From VRUE01 sp963714155 (GTDB lineage: Bacteria > Actinomycetota > Thermoleophilia > Solirubrobacterales > 70-9), in NCBI GenBank assembly GCA_963714155.1, contig OY970236.1, positions 1,984,001 to 2,048,000 of the forward strand: a stretch of 64,000 nt of DNA, written 5' to 3'. The notes under the pieces are model-generated. The model was not told where the DNA came from and made no database searches. It saw only the letters and a program-made list of their open reading frames with translations. Positions within the stretch are counted from its first letter, which is position 1, and every line of letters begins with the position of its first letter. Of the stretch, positions 40,875 through 48,803 are shown in pieces. The position numbers were made by a program, and so were the translations under genes.

Positions 40875-42395
40875 CTAGAGCGGTTGGCGCACGACGGGGC
40901 GCCGAGTCGCCTTGACCTCATCGAGGCGGCGCACCGGGGTCGTGTAGGGGGCCTGCTTGGCGCGCTCGGGGTCGGTCTCGGCCTCGGCGAGGATCTGCTC
41001 GATCGCCTCGGCGAAGCCGTCGAGGCTCTCCTTGGTCTCGGTCTCGGTCGGCTCGATCATCAATGCCTCCTCGACCAGCAGCGGGAAGTAGACCGTCGGC
41101 GGGTGGAAGCCGAAGTCGAGCAGGCGCTTGGCGAGGTCGAGCGTGGCCAGGCCCAGCTCCCTCTTCATCGGCTTGCCGGAGAGGACGAACTCGTGCATGC
41201 AGTGGCGGTCGAAGGCGACCGGCAGGCGCTCCCCCGCCCGGCCCTCGGCGAGGCGCGCCTTGAGGTAGTTGGCGTTCAGCACCGCGGTCTCCGAGGCCTC
41301 CGAGAGGCCATCGGCGCCGAGGCTGAGGATGTAGGCGTAGGAGCGGACAAAGACGCCGAAGTTGCCCTGGAAGCCGCGCAGGCGCCCGATCGACTTGGGC
41401 CGCTCGAGGTCGAGGTCGAAGCTCGGCCCGCCGCCGTTGTCGCCCTCGCGGCGCACCACCTGCGGCCGCGGCAGGAAGGGCTCGATCCGCTCGGAGACCG
41501 CGATCGGGCCCGCGCCCGGCCCGCCGCCGCCGTGCGGCTGGCTGAAGGACTTGTGCAGGTTGACGTGGACGATGTCGAAGCCCATGTCGCCGGGGCGCGA
41601 GTGGCCCATCACCGCGTTGAGGTTGGCGCCGTCGTAGTAGAGCGTCCCCCCCGCCTCGTGGATCAGCGCCGCGATCTCGGCGATGTTCTCGTCGAAGAGG
41701 CCGAGCGTGTTGGGGTTGGTCAGCATCAGGCAGGCGACCTGGCTTGGGTCCTCGTCGATCTTCGCCCGCAGGTCGTCCATCTCGACCCCGCCGTGCTCGT
41801 TGGTGGCAACCTTGACCACCTCGTAGCCGGCCATCGTCACCGAGGCCGGGTTGGTGCCGTGCGAGGTATCGGGTGCCAGCACCTTGGTCCGCTCTTCGCC
41901 GCGGTCGGCGTGGAAGGCACGGGTCAGCAGCAGGCCGGCGAGCTCGCCGTGGGAGCCGGCCGAGGGCTGCAGGCTGACATGAGGCAGGCCGCAGATCTCG
42001 CCGAGGCTCTGCTGCAGCAGCCACATCAGCTCCAGCGCCCCCTGGGCCCGCTTGGGGTCCTGCGCCGGGTGCAGGCGGGCGTGGCCGGGCAGTGCCGCCA
42101 CCCGCTCGTTGAGCCGCGGGTTGTGCTTCATCGTGCAGGAGCCGAGCGGGTAAAAGCCGCTGTCGAGGTCGAAATTGCGGCGCGAGAGCTTGTTGTAGTG
42201 GCGGACGATCTCGGGCTCGGCGATCTCCGGCAGGCGCGGCGGCTCGGCGCGCAGGAGGTCGGCCGGGATCAGCTCCTCGAGCGGCGGCTCGGGAACTTCA
42301 GCCGCGGGGAGCACGGCGGCGCGCCGTCCCACCTTCGACTTCTCATAGATCGTCTTGGCGCGTTCGCGCTGCATCGGCGTCTCGAGCTCTGACAT
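40875..42395 (-). CDS. gcvPB: Glycine dehydrogenase (decarboxylating) subunit 2
   Basis: 506 residues. YPLGSCTMKHNPRLNERVAA, SLQPSAGSHGELAGLLLTRA, TNPNTLGLFDENI and the PLP-lysine region HVNLHKSFSQPHGGGGPGAG identify GcvPB. With GcvPA it forms the P-protein that decarboxylates glycine and loads aminomethyl onto GcvH lipoyl. The start shares one base with the gcvPA stop (TGATG). Confidence 0.96.
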   Translation of the reverse strand: MSELETPMQRERAKTIYEKSKVGRRAAVLPAAEVPEPPLEELIPADLLRAEPPRLPEIAEPEIVRHYNKLSRRNFDLDSGFYPLGSCTMKHNPRLNERVAALPGHARLHPAQDPKRAQGALELMWLLQQSLGEICGLPHVSLQPSAGSHGELAGLLLTRAFHADRGEERTKVLAPDTSHGTNPASVTMAGYEVVKVATNEHGGVEMDDLRAKIDEDPSQVACLMLTNPNTLGLFDENIAEIAALIHEAGGTLYYDGANLNAVMGHSRPGDMGFDIVHVNLHKSFSQPHGGGGPGAGPIAVSERIEPFLPRPQVVRREGDNGGGPSFDLDLERPKSIGRLRGFQGNFGVFVRSYAYILSLGADGLSEASETAVLNANYLKARLAEGRAGERLPVAFDRHCMHEFVLSGKPMKRELGLATLDLAKRLLDFGFHPPTVYFPLLVEEALMIEPTETETKESLDGFAEAIEQILAEAETDPERAKQAPYTTPVRRLDEVKATRRPVVRQPL

Positions 42396-43804
42396 CAGCG
42401 CACCTCTCCGGCCATTGGCGACTTTTGCGTCAAGTTGACGCTTATGTCGCCAGCCTCGGCCGCGATCGCCGCGCCGAGAGCCTCGGCCAACTCATCGATC
42501 TGCGCCTTGGTGCGGCGCTCGGTGATCGCGACGAGGAGGCCGTCCCTGTACTCGGGGTACTCGCGGCCGAGCGGGTAGCCGGCGGCGATACCGCGCCCGG
42601 CACAGCGCTCGAGCACGCGCTCGACCGGAGCGCCGAGGCGAACCGCGAACTCGCGCGCGACCGGCGCCTCGTGCAGCAGCTCGACCCCCTCGACGGCAGC
42701 CAGCCGCTCGCGGGCGTAGCCGGTGCGGCGAATCAACAGCTCGCCCAGCTCGCGGAAGCCCTCGCGACCGAGCCAGGCGAGGTGGACCATGGCGCCGAGC
42801 GCGTTGAGCGCCTGCGCGGTGCAGATGTTGTGGGTCGCCTTCTCGCGACGGATGTGCTGCTCGCGCGTCTGCAGGGCGAGGACGAAGCCGCGGCGGCCGT
42901 CGACGTCATCGGTTTCGCCGGCGATCCGGCCCGGCATGCGGCGGATCTGCTCCTCGGACGCGCAGAAGAAACCGAAGGAGGGGCCGCCGAAGTCGAGCCG
43001 GTTGCCGAGCGGCTGGCCCTCGCCGAGGGCGATGTCGGCGCCGCACTCGCCCGGCGGCTTGAGCACTCCGAGCGTCATCGGGTCGGTGGCAACGACGAGC
43101 AGCGCGCCGTGCTCCTTCGCCGCCGCGCCCAGCGCCTCGACCCGCTCGACCGCGCCGAGGAAGTTGGGACTCTGCAAGAAGACCGCTGCGGTCGTCTCGT
43201 CGACGGCTGCGGCAAGCGCCTCCGCGTCGGTCTCGCCGTCGCGCAGCCCGACCTCGACCAGCTCGGCGCCGTAGCCGACCGCGTAGGTCGCCAGCGTCTC
43301 GCGACTGTGCGGGTGCAGGCCACGCGAGACGACGAAGCGCTTGCGCTTGGTTGCCGCCATCGCCAGATAGCCGGCGGAGGCGACCGAGGAGGGGCCCTCG
43401 TAGAGGCCGGCGTTGGAGACCGGCAGGCCGGTCAGCTCCGACATCGCGGTCTGGAACTCGAACATCACCTGCAGCCCGCCCTGGGAGATCTCCGGCTGGT
43501 AGGGCGTATAAGGAGTGAGGAACTCGGAGCGCTGGGTGATCGCGTCGACGATCGCCGGCACGTAGTGGTCATACATCCCCGCGCCGACGAAGCAGACTTG
43601 GCTTTCGGCGTCCTCGTTGCGCCCCGCCAGCGCCGCCAGCCGCTCGAAGACCTCGGCCTCGCTCATCCCCTCCGGCAGGGCCAGCGGGCGGCCGAGGCGA
43701 AGCGGCTCGGGGATCTGGGCGAAGAGCTCGTCGACCGAACCGACGCCGATCGCGGCGAGCATCTCCGCCCGGTCGTCGGGCGTCGCTGAGGTGTAGCGGG
43801 TCAC
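42395..43804 (-). CDS. gcvPA: Glycine dehydrogenase (decarboxylating) subunit 1
   Basis: 469 residues from GTG 43804. FVGAGMYDHYVPAIVDAITQ and EFLTPYTPYQPEISQGGLQV are hallmark GcvPA segments; GPSFGFFCASEEQIRRMPGR and GRRGFVLALQTREQHIRREK follow. Non-catalytic partner of GcvPB, PLP-fold without the Lys. It lies 36 nt after the gcvH stop. The split P-protein is common in Firmicutes, archaea and some deep-branching actinobacteria. Confidence 0.95.
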   Translation of the reverse strand: MTRYTSATPDDRAEMLAAIGVGSVDELFAQIPEPLRLGRPLALPEGMSEAEVFERLAALAGRNEDAESQVCFVGAGMYDHYVPAIVDAITQRSEFLTPYTPYQPEISQGGLQVMFEFQTAMSELTGLPVSNAGLYEGPSSVASAGYLAMAATKRKRFVVSRGLHPHSRETLATYAVGYGAELVEVGLRDGETDAEALAAAVDETTAAVFLQSPNFLGAVERVEALGAAAKEHGALLVVATDPMTLGVLKPPGECGADIALGEGQPLGNRLDFGGPSFGFFCASEEQIRRMPGRIAGETDDVDGRRGFVLALQTREQHIRREKATHNICTAQALNALGAMVHLAWLGREGFRELGELLIRRTGYARERLAAVEGVELLHEAPVAREFAVRLGAPVERVLERCAGRGIAAGYPLGREYPEYRDGLLVAITERRTKAQIDELAEALGAAIAAEAGDISVNLTQKSPMAGEVR

Positions 43805-43840
43805 CCGCTGAAGGCTACGGAAGGCAGGGGGCGGGACCTT

Positions 43841-44242
43841 CTAGGAATTTTCCAGCAGCTTGCGGTATTCGTCGGCGCCGAGCAGCGCGCCGCGCTCCTC
43901 CGGCTGGGTCAGCTTGACCTTGACCAGCCAGCCCTCGCCGTAGGGATCCTCGTTGATCTTCTCCGGGGTGTCTTCGAGCGAATCGTTGACCTCGACGATC
44001 TCGCCGGACATCGGCGCGATCACGTCGGAGACCGCCTTGACCGACTCGACCTCGGCGTAGGAGGCGTCTTTGGAGATCGTCGCGCCGACCTCGGGCGCGT
44101 CGTAGAAGACGACCTCGCCGAGGCTGTCCTGGGCGTACCAGGTGACCCCGAAGACCGCGTGCTCATCGCCCTCGAGCCGCGCCCAGTCGTGCTGGTCGTG
44201 GTAGAGCAGGTCGTCGGGATAGTGCGCGTCGGACAAGGTCAT
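43841..44242 (-). CDS. gcvH: Glycine cleavage system H protein
   Basis: 133 residues from ATG 44242 (MTLSDAHYPDDLLYHDQHDW). The lipoylated lysine sits in SYAEVESVKAVSDVIAPMSG. The C-terminal EERGALLGADEYRKLLE is typical. Carries the aminomethyl intermediate between P, T and L proteins; the L protein (dihydrolipoamide dehydrogenase) is not in the window. The start overlaps gcvT by 4 nt. Confidence 0.95.
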   Translation of the reverse strand: MTLSDAHYPDDLLYHDQHDWARLEGDEHAVFGVTWYAQDSLGEVVFYDAPEVGATISKDASYAEVESVKAVSDVIAPMSGEIVEVNDSLEDTPEKINEDPYGEGWLVKVKLTQPEERGALLGADEYRKLLENS

Positions 44243-45321
44243 CCTTTCGGCGGGTAGAGGGGCTTGGAAGCTATCCGGGCGGGGCGATGCTTGCCGCGCA
44301 CGTCGATCTCGACCTCCGTGCCGGGCTCGGTGAGGTCGGCCCGCAGGTAGGCCATGCCGATCCCGATCTCCAGCGAGGGCGAGAAGGTGCCCGAGGTGAC
44401 GATGCCAACCGGCTCGCCGTCGACGAGGACCGGGTTGCCTTCGCGCGGGATGCCGGCGCCCTCGATCTTGAACGGGGCCAGCTTCTCCGCCGTGCCCTCG
44501 CGGCGAGCCCGGGCGACCGCCTCGGCGCCGACGAACCCGGTCGCCTCGGCGCAGCACCAACCAAGGCCGGCCTCGATCGGGTTGCGCTCAGGGGTCAGGT
44601 CGTTGCCGTGCAGGTGGAAGCAGACCTCGAGCCGCAGCGTGTCGCGGGCGCCGAGGCCGCAGGGGACGACGCCGGCGTCGAGCAGCTCGGCCCAGATCGC
44701 CGGGGCAATCTCGGGGTCGATCAAGAGCTCGACCCCGTCCTCGCCGGTGTAGCCGGTGCCGCAGACGAGTGCCGGCCGCTTGCCGATCCGCGCCGTCGCG
44801 ACCCGCATCCGCGCGGGCAGCGCGATGCCGAGGGCGCCGGTGAGGATCGCGCGGGCGTGTGGGCCCTGCACGGCGAGCATCGCGTAGCGGTCGGCGACGT
44901 CGCGCACGGTGACGTCGAACTCGCGGCTCCAGCGACCGAGCCAGGCCAGGTCGGCGGCGTGGTTGGCCGAGTTGGTGACGATCAGGTAGCGATCGCCGCC
45001 GAGCCGGTAGGTGAAGAGGTCGTCGAGAACGCCGCCCTCCTCGTTGCAGAGACAGGAGTACTGGGCGCCGCCGATCTCGATCTTCGCCACGTCGTTGGAA
45101 AGAACGCGCTGCAGAAAAGCGAGCGCGCCAGGCCCCTCGACCTCGACCTCGCCCATATGCGAGACGTCAAACACGCCGGCGTGCGTGCGCACCGCCGAGT
45201 GCTCCTCGCGGATCCCCTCGTAGGTGACCGGCATCTCCCAACCGGCAAAGGGAACGAGCTTGGCGCCGAGCTCGGCGTGCCGCTCGTAGAGGGGAGTGCG
45301 CCTCAGCGCCGGGTCAGCCAC
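44239..45321 (-). CDS. gcvT: Aminomethyltransferase (glycine cleavage T protein)
   Basis: 360 residues from GTG 45321 (ADPALRRTPLYERHAELGAK follows); GTG 45360 is the alternative. AGVFDVSHMGEVEVEGPGAL (about 50-69), FTYRLGGDRYLIVTNSAN, GTGYTGEDGVELLID, GLGARDTLRLEVCFHLHGND and EAGLGWC give the folate-binding and catalytic parts. It releases ammonia and makes 5,10-methylene-THF. First gene of the gcvT-H-PA-PB operon; no glycine riboswitch fits in the short leader. Confidence 0.94.
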   Translation of the reverse strand: MADPALRRTPLYERHAELGAKLVPFAGWEMPVTYEGIREEHSAVRTHAGVFDVSHMGEVEVEGPGALAFLQRVLSNDVAKIEIGGAQYSCLCNEEGGVLDDLFTYRLGGDRYLIVTNSANHAADLAWLGRWSREFDVTVRDVADRYAMLAVQGPHARAILTGALGIALPARMRVATARIGKRPALVCGTGYTGEDGVELLIDPEIAPAIWAELLDAGVVPCGLGARDTLRLEVCFHLHGNDLTPERNPIEAGLGWCCAEATGFVGAEAVARARREGTAEKLAPFKIEGAGIPREGNPVLVDGEPVGIVTSGTFSPSLEIGIGMAYLRADLTEPGTEVEIDVRGKHRPARIASKPLYPPKG

Positions 45322-45364
45322 GGCGGCAGCGTATTGAAGAGCTGTGGCAAGCTCGTCCACGCAG

Positions 45365-45838
45365 ATGAGCGAGCAGCCAAGCAGCCAGATCCGCCGAGCC
45401 GGCGCCGGCGACGCCGCCAACGTCGCCCGCCTCCTGCACGACTTCAACAGCGAATACGAGGACTACACCCCGGGCGTCCCCGCCCTAACCGAGCGCCTCG
45501 GAGAACTGCTCGGCGAAGGAGCAATAACCGTCCTCCTCGCAGGCGACCCCCCAGTCGGCTTCGCCCTCTTCCGCATGCGCCCCTCGCTCTGGGCCAAGGC
45601 CGGCGACACATATCTAGAAGAGCTCTACGTAGTCCCGGAGCGGCGACGCCAGGGCATCGGCCGCGCGCTACTCAATGCGGCCATCGATGCCGCCCGCGAG
45701 GCCGGCGCCAATCACTTCGAGCTAACCACCGGCGAAACCGACACCGAAGCTCGCGCCCTCTACGAGAGCCGTGGTTTCACCAACCACGAAGGCAGCCCCG
45801 AGGGTCCCCGGATGCTCTATTACGAGATCGACCTCTAA
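45365..45838 (+). CDS. GNAT-family N-acetyltransferase
   Basis: 157 residues from ATG 45365 (MSEQPSSQIRRAGAGDAANV); an upstream in-frame GTG at 45344 is possible. Motif A VVPERRRQGIGRALLNAAID with the Q/RxxGxG loop, and ETDTEARALYESRGFTNHEG, the C-terminal GNAT strand-helix. Substrate unknown. Divergent from gcvT. The stop is 17 nt before family C copy 2. Confidence 0.85.
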   Translation: MSEQPSSQIRRAGAGDAANVARLLHDFNSEYEDYTPGVPALTERLGELLGEGAITVLLAGDPPVGFALFRMRPSLWAKAGDTYLEELYVVPERRRQGIGRALLNAAIDAAREAGANHFELTTGETDTEARALYESRGFTNHEGSPEGPRMLYYEIDL

Positions 45839-45855
45839 GCCTTAGACGGCGGCGC

Positions 45856-45960
45856 GGGACCGATTGGTGCCCTCCCGCAGAGGCTCCCGGTCCTTCGCCT
45901 CGAAGTGCTACGAGCGACCTGCTGCGCAACGGTCTCTGTGGGAGGGCACCAATCGGTCCC
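45856..45960. repeat. Family C repeat, copy 2, between GNAT and ftsZ 3' ends
   Basis: Arms 45856-45882 and 45934-45960 pair at 26 of 27 positions, the exception being a G-T wobble. The loop runs from GCTCCCGGTCCTTCGCC to GCGACCTGCTGCGCAACGGT. It sits between convergent genes, 10 nt from the ftsZ stop. Arm sequence is unlike copies 1, 3 and 4 although the loop ends match. Confidence 0.93.
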
Positions 45961-45970
45961 TCCCACCGAC

Positions 45971-47050
45971 CTACTCTTTGAGGAAGCCCGGCACGTCGAT
46001 GTCGTCATCCGACACCCGCAGTTTGCGAATGTCAGTGTCCTCAGCCGAGATCCGCGGCCGACTCTCGTAGCGCCGCCGCACCCGCTGCGGCGACCGCGCC
46101 AGCAGCTCGAACCCCTCGAACCCAGTAGCAATGACGGTGACGCGGACCTCGTCTTTCATCGACTGATCGACCACCGAGCCGAAGATGATGTTGGCGTTGT
46201 CGTCGGCCTCGGCCTGGACCAGCTGGGCGGCCTCGTTGACCTCGAAGAGGCCGAGATCCTCGGGACCGGTGATGTTGAGCAGCATCCCGGTCGCGCCCTT
46301 GATCGACTCCTCGATCAGCGGCGAGGTGATCGCCGCCTTGGCGGCGTCGAGGGCGCGGGCCTCGCCGGAGGCGGAGCCGACGCCCATCAGGGCGGAGCCG
46401 GCGTCGCGCATGATCGTGCGCACGTCGGCGAAGTCGAGGTTGATCAGGCCCGGGATCGTGATCAAGTCGGTGATGCCCTGCACGCCCTGGCGCAGGATGT
46501 CGTCGGCCTGGCGAAAGGCCTCGAGCACGCTGGTGCGCCGCTCGACCGCCTGCAGCAGCTTCTCGTTGGGGACGATGATCAGGGTGTCGACGTTGTTGCG
46601 CAGCTTCTCGATCCCCTCGAGCGCCTGCTGCATGCGTCGTTTGCCCTCGAACTCAAAAGGCTTGGTCACGGCGCCGACCGTCAGCGCGCCGATCTCTTCC
46701 TTGGCGATCTCGGCGATCACCGGTGCCGAACCGGTGCCGGTACCGCCACCCTCGCCGGCGGTGACGAAGACCATGTCGGCGCCCTTCAGCGCCTCCTTGA
46801 TCTCGTCGCGGCTCTCCGCCGCCGCGCCAGCCCCAACCTCCGGGTTGCCGCCGGCACCGAGACCGCGGGTCAGCTCCTGCCCAATCGAGAGCTTGATGTC
46901 AGCGTCACACGCCTGCAGCGCCTGAGCATCCGTGTTGACGGCGACAAACTCGACGCCGCGAATGCCGGCATCGACCATGCGACTGACGGCGTTCGTACCG
47001 CCGCCGCCGGCGCCGACCACCTTGATCACCGCTAGGTATGTGGATTCCAT
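45971..47050 (-). CDS. ftsZ: Cell division GTPase FtsZ
   Basis: 359 residues. VVGAGGGGTNAVSRMV (about 11-26), the tubulin signature VTAGEGGGTGTGSAPVIAEI (about 96-115), T7 loop NLDFADVRTIM. The C-terminal tail is DDDIDVPGFLKE, the conserved DDxDVPxFL peptide that binds division partners, joined by a short basic linker. Polymerises into the Z ring. No ftsA is present; actinobacteria recruit FtsZ by other means (for example SepF). A strong promoter and structured leader of its own lie upstream. Confidence 0.97.
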   Translation of the reverse strand: MESTYLAVIKVVGAGGGGTNAVSRMVDAGIRGVEFVAVNTDAQALQACDADIKLSIGQELTRGLGAGGNPEVGAGAAAESRDEIKEALKGADMVFVTAGEGGGTGTGSAPVIAEIAKEEIGALTVGAVTKPFEFEGKRRMQQALEGIEKLRNNVDTLIIVPNEKLLQAVERRTSVLEAFRQADDILRQGVQGITDLITIPGLINLDFADVRTIMRDAGSALMGVGSASGEARALDAAKAAITSPLIEESIKGATGMLLNITGPEDLGLFEVNEAAQLVQAEADDNANIIFGSVVDQSMKDEVRVTVIATGFEGFELLARSPQRVRRRYESRPRISAEDTDIRKLRVSDDDIDVPGFLKE

Positions 47051-47068
47051 CTCCCGATTTCTCCAAGC

Positions 47069-47113
47069 CCAGTCCCGGTGGGACTGGATATGTCCCAGTC
47101 TGCCAGGACTGGG
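47069..47113 (-). promoter_or_regulatory. Two tandem hairpins with interchangeable arms in the ftsZ leader
   Basis: In the transcribed leader, 47094-47113 forms CCCAGTC/GACTGGG and 47069-47087 forms CCAGTCCC/GGGACTGG with a 3-nt loop. Because all arms share the CCAGTC word, the first arm of one can also pair with the second arm of the other, allowing two exclusive folds. The second hairpin ends 18 nt before the ATG, close to a GGAG at 47064-47061. Could modulate ftsZ translation or stability; inference. Confidence 0.55.
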
Positions 47114-47197
47114 TGTTGAGTTGAGCCTTTGTTCTGTCCGAAGCTACAGCAATGCTTGAGAGTTCAAGAGTACGCTGTAACCGCGGAAATTGCGCTC

Positions 47198-47226
47198 AAC
47201 GTAGGGTATCGGGCGGTCTCTGTCAA
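47198..47226 (-). promoter_or_regulatory. ftsZ: Sigma70-type promoter for ftsZ
   Basis: On the minus strand: TTGACA (47226-47221), 17-nt spacer, TACGTT (47203-47198). The -35 is a perfect consensus with optimal spacing. Predicted start near 47191 gives a ~140-nt leader containing the two hairpins. This lets ftsZ be expressed apart from the upstream mur/ftsQ genes. The 256-nt gap also holds a small hairpin just after ftsQ (AACCCT/AGGGTT, near 47288-47306) and CTCAAG/CTTGAG near 47258-47275. Confidence 0.75.
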
Positions 47227-47306
47227 ACGGTCGGGCGCCATCCTGCACCCGCTATCTCTCAAGTCTTACTTGAGGGTTTCGCGTATCTAACCCTGTGGTT
47301 GAGGGT

Positions 47307-47840
47307 TCATTCAAGAGGCGGAAGCGTATGCCCAGAGCCGTGCGTGGCGGGCCTACCGGGGGCGTGCAGGTCTACATAATCAAGCGCGGTGATCGAGGGG
47401 TCGGCAAGCACCGCTGCTGCGGCTCGCCACTTGCGCGCTGCCTCAACGGAGTTGCCGAAGCGCAGTTCGATCCCTGAGCTGAGTTCGACGTCCACCCCGC
47501 TTTCGCCGAAACGACTGCCCTCTATATAAGGACGCAACGCCGCCGGCGCGGCCGTGAGGACCCGAACCTGTTCGAGAACCGGGCCCTGCACCCGCGGTCC
47601 TTTCGGCGCTGAGCCGAGCGGCAGTTGCGGCAAAGCGCTGTCTTCGGGCAGCGGAAACCAGGTGAGCACCGTGCCATCACCGGCGACGGCGACGGCCTCT
47701 TCGCCGCTGCCGATCACGGCGACGGGCTGGCTGGAGACGAGATGCGGGGCGACCGTCTCGCCGCCGAAGACCTTCTGCCAGACGAAGGCAACGGCAATCA
47801 CCACGAGTATCGGGATTGCCGCCCGGTACAGCCGCCTCAC
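47307..47840 (-). CDS. ftsQ: Short FtsQ/DivIB-like cell division protein
   Basis: 177 residues from GTG 47840, overlapping the murB stop as GTGA. One TM near the N terminus (AAIPILVVIAVAFVWQKV), then ~150 extracytoplasmic residues. The C-terminal segment SGIELRFGNSVEAARKWRAA followed by LADPSITALDYVDLHAPGRP matches the FtsQ beta-domain end (strand, helix, YVDLR.PGRP). The usual POTRA domain with a conserved DPRV/VxxVxVxRxxP-type motif is not recognisable between them, so the protein is short for the family. Position murB-ftsQ-ftsZ is canonical and supports the call. Confidence 0.78.
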   Translation of the reverse strand: MRRLYRAAIPILVVIAVAFVWQKVFGGETVAPHLVSSQPVAVIGSGEEAVAVAGDGTVLTWFPLPEDSALPQLPLGSAPKGPRVQGPVLEQVRVLTAAPAALRPYIEGSRFGESGVDVELSSGIELRFGNSVEAARKWRAAAAVLADPSITALDYVDLHAPGRPATHGSGHTLPPLE

Positions 47841-48778
47841 AGCGCCCAGCCCTCCGGCCACTCGACCTCACCGAGGATCTGCACCTCGGGCTCGAGCACG
47901 ACACCGGTGAGCTCGTGCACGCGGCGCCGCCCCTCGGCCATCAGCGCCAACACATCAGCCGTCGTCGCATGTCCGCTGTTCTCGACGAAATTGGCGTGCT
48001 TCTCGGCGAAGCGGGCTTCCCCCCGGCTGAGACCGCGGCAGCCGGCAGCCTCCAGCAACTGCCCGGCACTGCGCCCATCCGCCCGCGGGTCCTCCGGGTT
48101 CTTGAAAGTCGAGCCGAAAGTCTTGATCCCTGAGGGCTGGGCCTCACGCCGCTTGCCGCGCATCTCGTTTAGTCGGGCGCGGATCGCCTCGGGGTCATCC
48201 GAGCGCAGGCTGAAGGCGACGCGCGAGACGACCTCGCCGGCGGTCAGGTTGGAGCTGCGATAGGCAAAGCCCAGCGCGTCCGGCACGCGGCGCTCACGAC
48301 CCGCCGCCGTGAAGACGTCGACCCACTCCAACACCTCGGCGAGCTGGCCTCCGTAGGCGTTGGCGTTCATCCTCACCGCGCCGCCGGCGGTGCCCGGGAT
48401 GTTGACGCCGAATTCAATCCCGGCGAGGCCCCAACTGGCGGCCTTCGCCGAGGCCGAGGGGAAGCGAGCGCCACCGCCGCAGACCAACCCCTCGCCCCCA
48501 CGCTCGATTGTGGCCAGCTCGCGGTCGAGCTTGAGCGCGAGGCCGCGGAAACCCGAGTCGGCGATCAGCAAATTTGAGCCCGAACCGATCACGCCGAGGG
48601 CGTGGCCCTCGTCCGCGGCCCAAGCCAGCACCGCAAGCAGCTCGCCCTCATTGCCGGGCCGGGCAAAGAAGTCGGCGTTACCGCCGGTGCGCACAGTGGT
48701 CAGCCGGGCAAGGGGAAAATCGCGTGTCACCAAAGCGGGCGGCGAACTCACGGCTTCCCCTGTTCCTTCTCGATCCAT
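47837..48778 (-). CDS. murB: UDP-N-acetylenolpyruvoylglucosamine reductase
   Basis: 313 residues from ATG 48778; GTG 48751 (VSSPPALVTRDFPLARLTTV) is a good alternative with GGGGAAG before it. FAD-binding TTVRTGGNADFFARPGNE and GSGSNLLIADSGF; catalytic region IPGTAGGAVRMNANAYGG, FGSTFKNPED with the Ser, KHANFVENSGHATTADV. Type I MurB. Reduces UDP-GlcNAc-enolpyruvate to UDP-MurNAc. A CCCTGTTC/GAACAGGG foldback spans the proposed ATG (48754-48796). Confidence 0.93.
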   Translation of the reverse strand: MDREGTGEAVSSPPALVTRDFPLARLTTVRTGGNADFFARPGNEGELLAVLAWAADEGHALGVIGSGSNLLIADSGFRGLALKLDRELATIERGGEGLVCGGGARFPSASAKAASWGLAGIEFGVNIPGTAGGAVRMNANAYGGQLAEVLEWVDVFTAAGRERRVPDALGFAYRSSNLTAGEVVSRVAFSLRSDDPEAIRARLNEMRGKRREAQPSGIKTFGSTFKNPEDPRADGRSAGQLLEAAGCRGLSRGEARFAEKHANFVENSGHATTADVLALMAEGRRRVHELTGVVLEPEVQILGEVEWPEGWAL

Positions 48779-48803
48779 GTCCGTGCAAAAGAACAGGGCA
48801 GGC

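Noticed and set aside
45322..45364. Glycine riboswitch for gcvT
   Set aside because: The gap between gcvT and the divergent GNAT start is only about 40 nt, too short for the aptamer.
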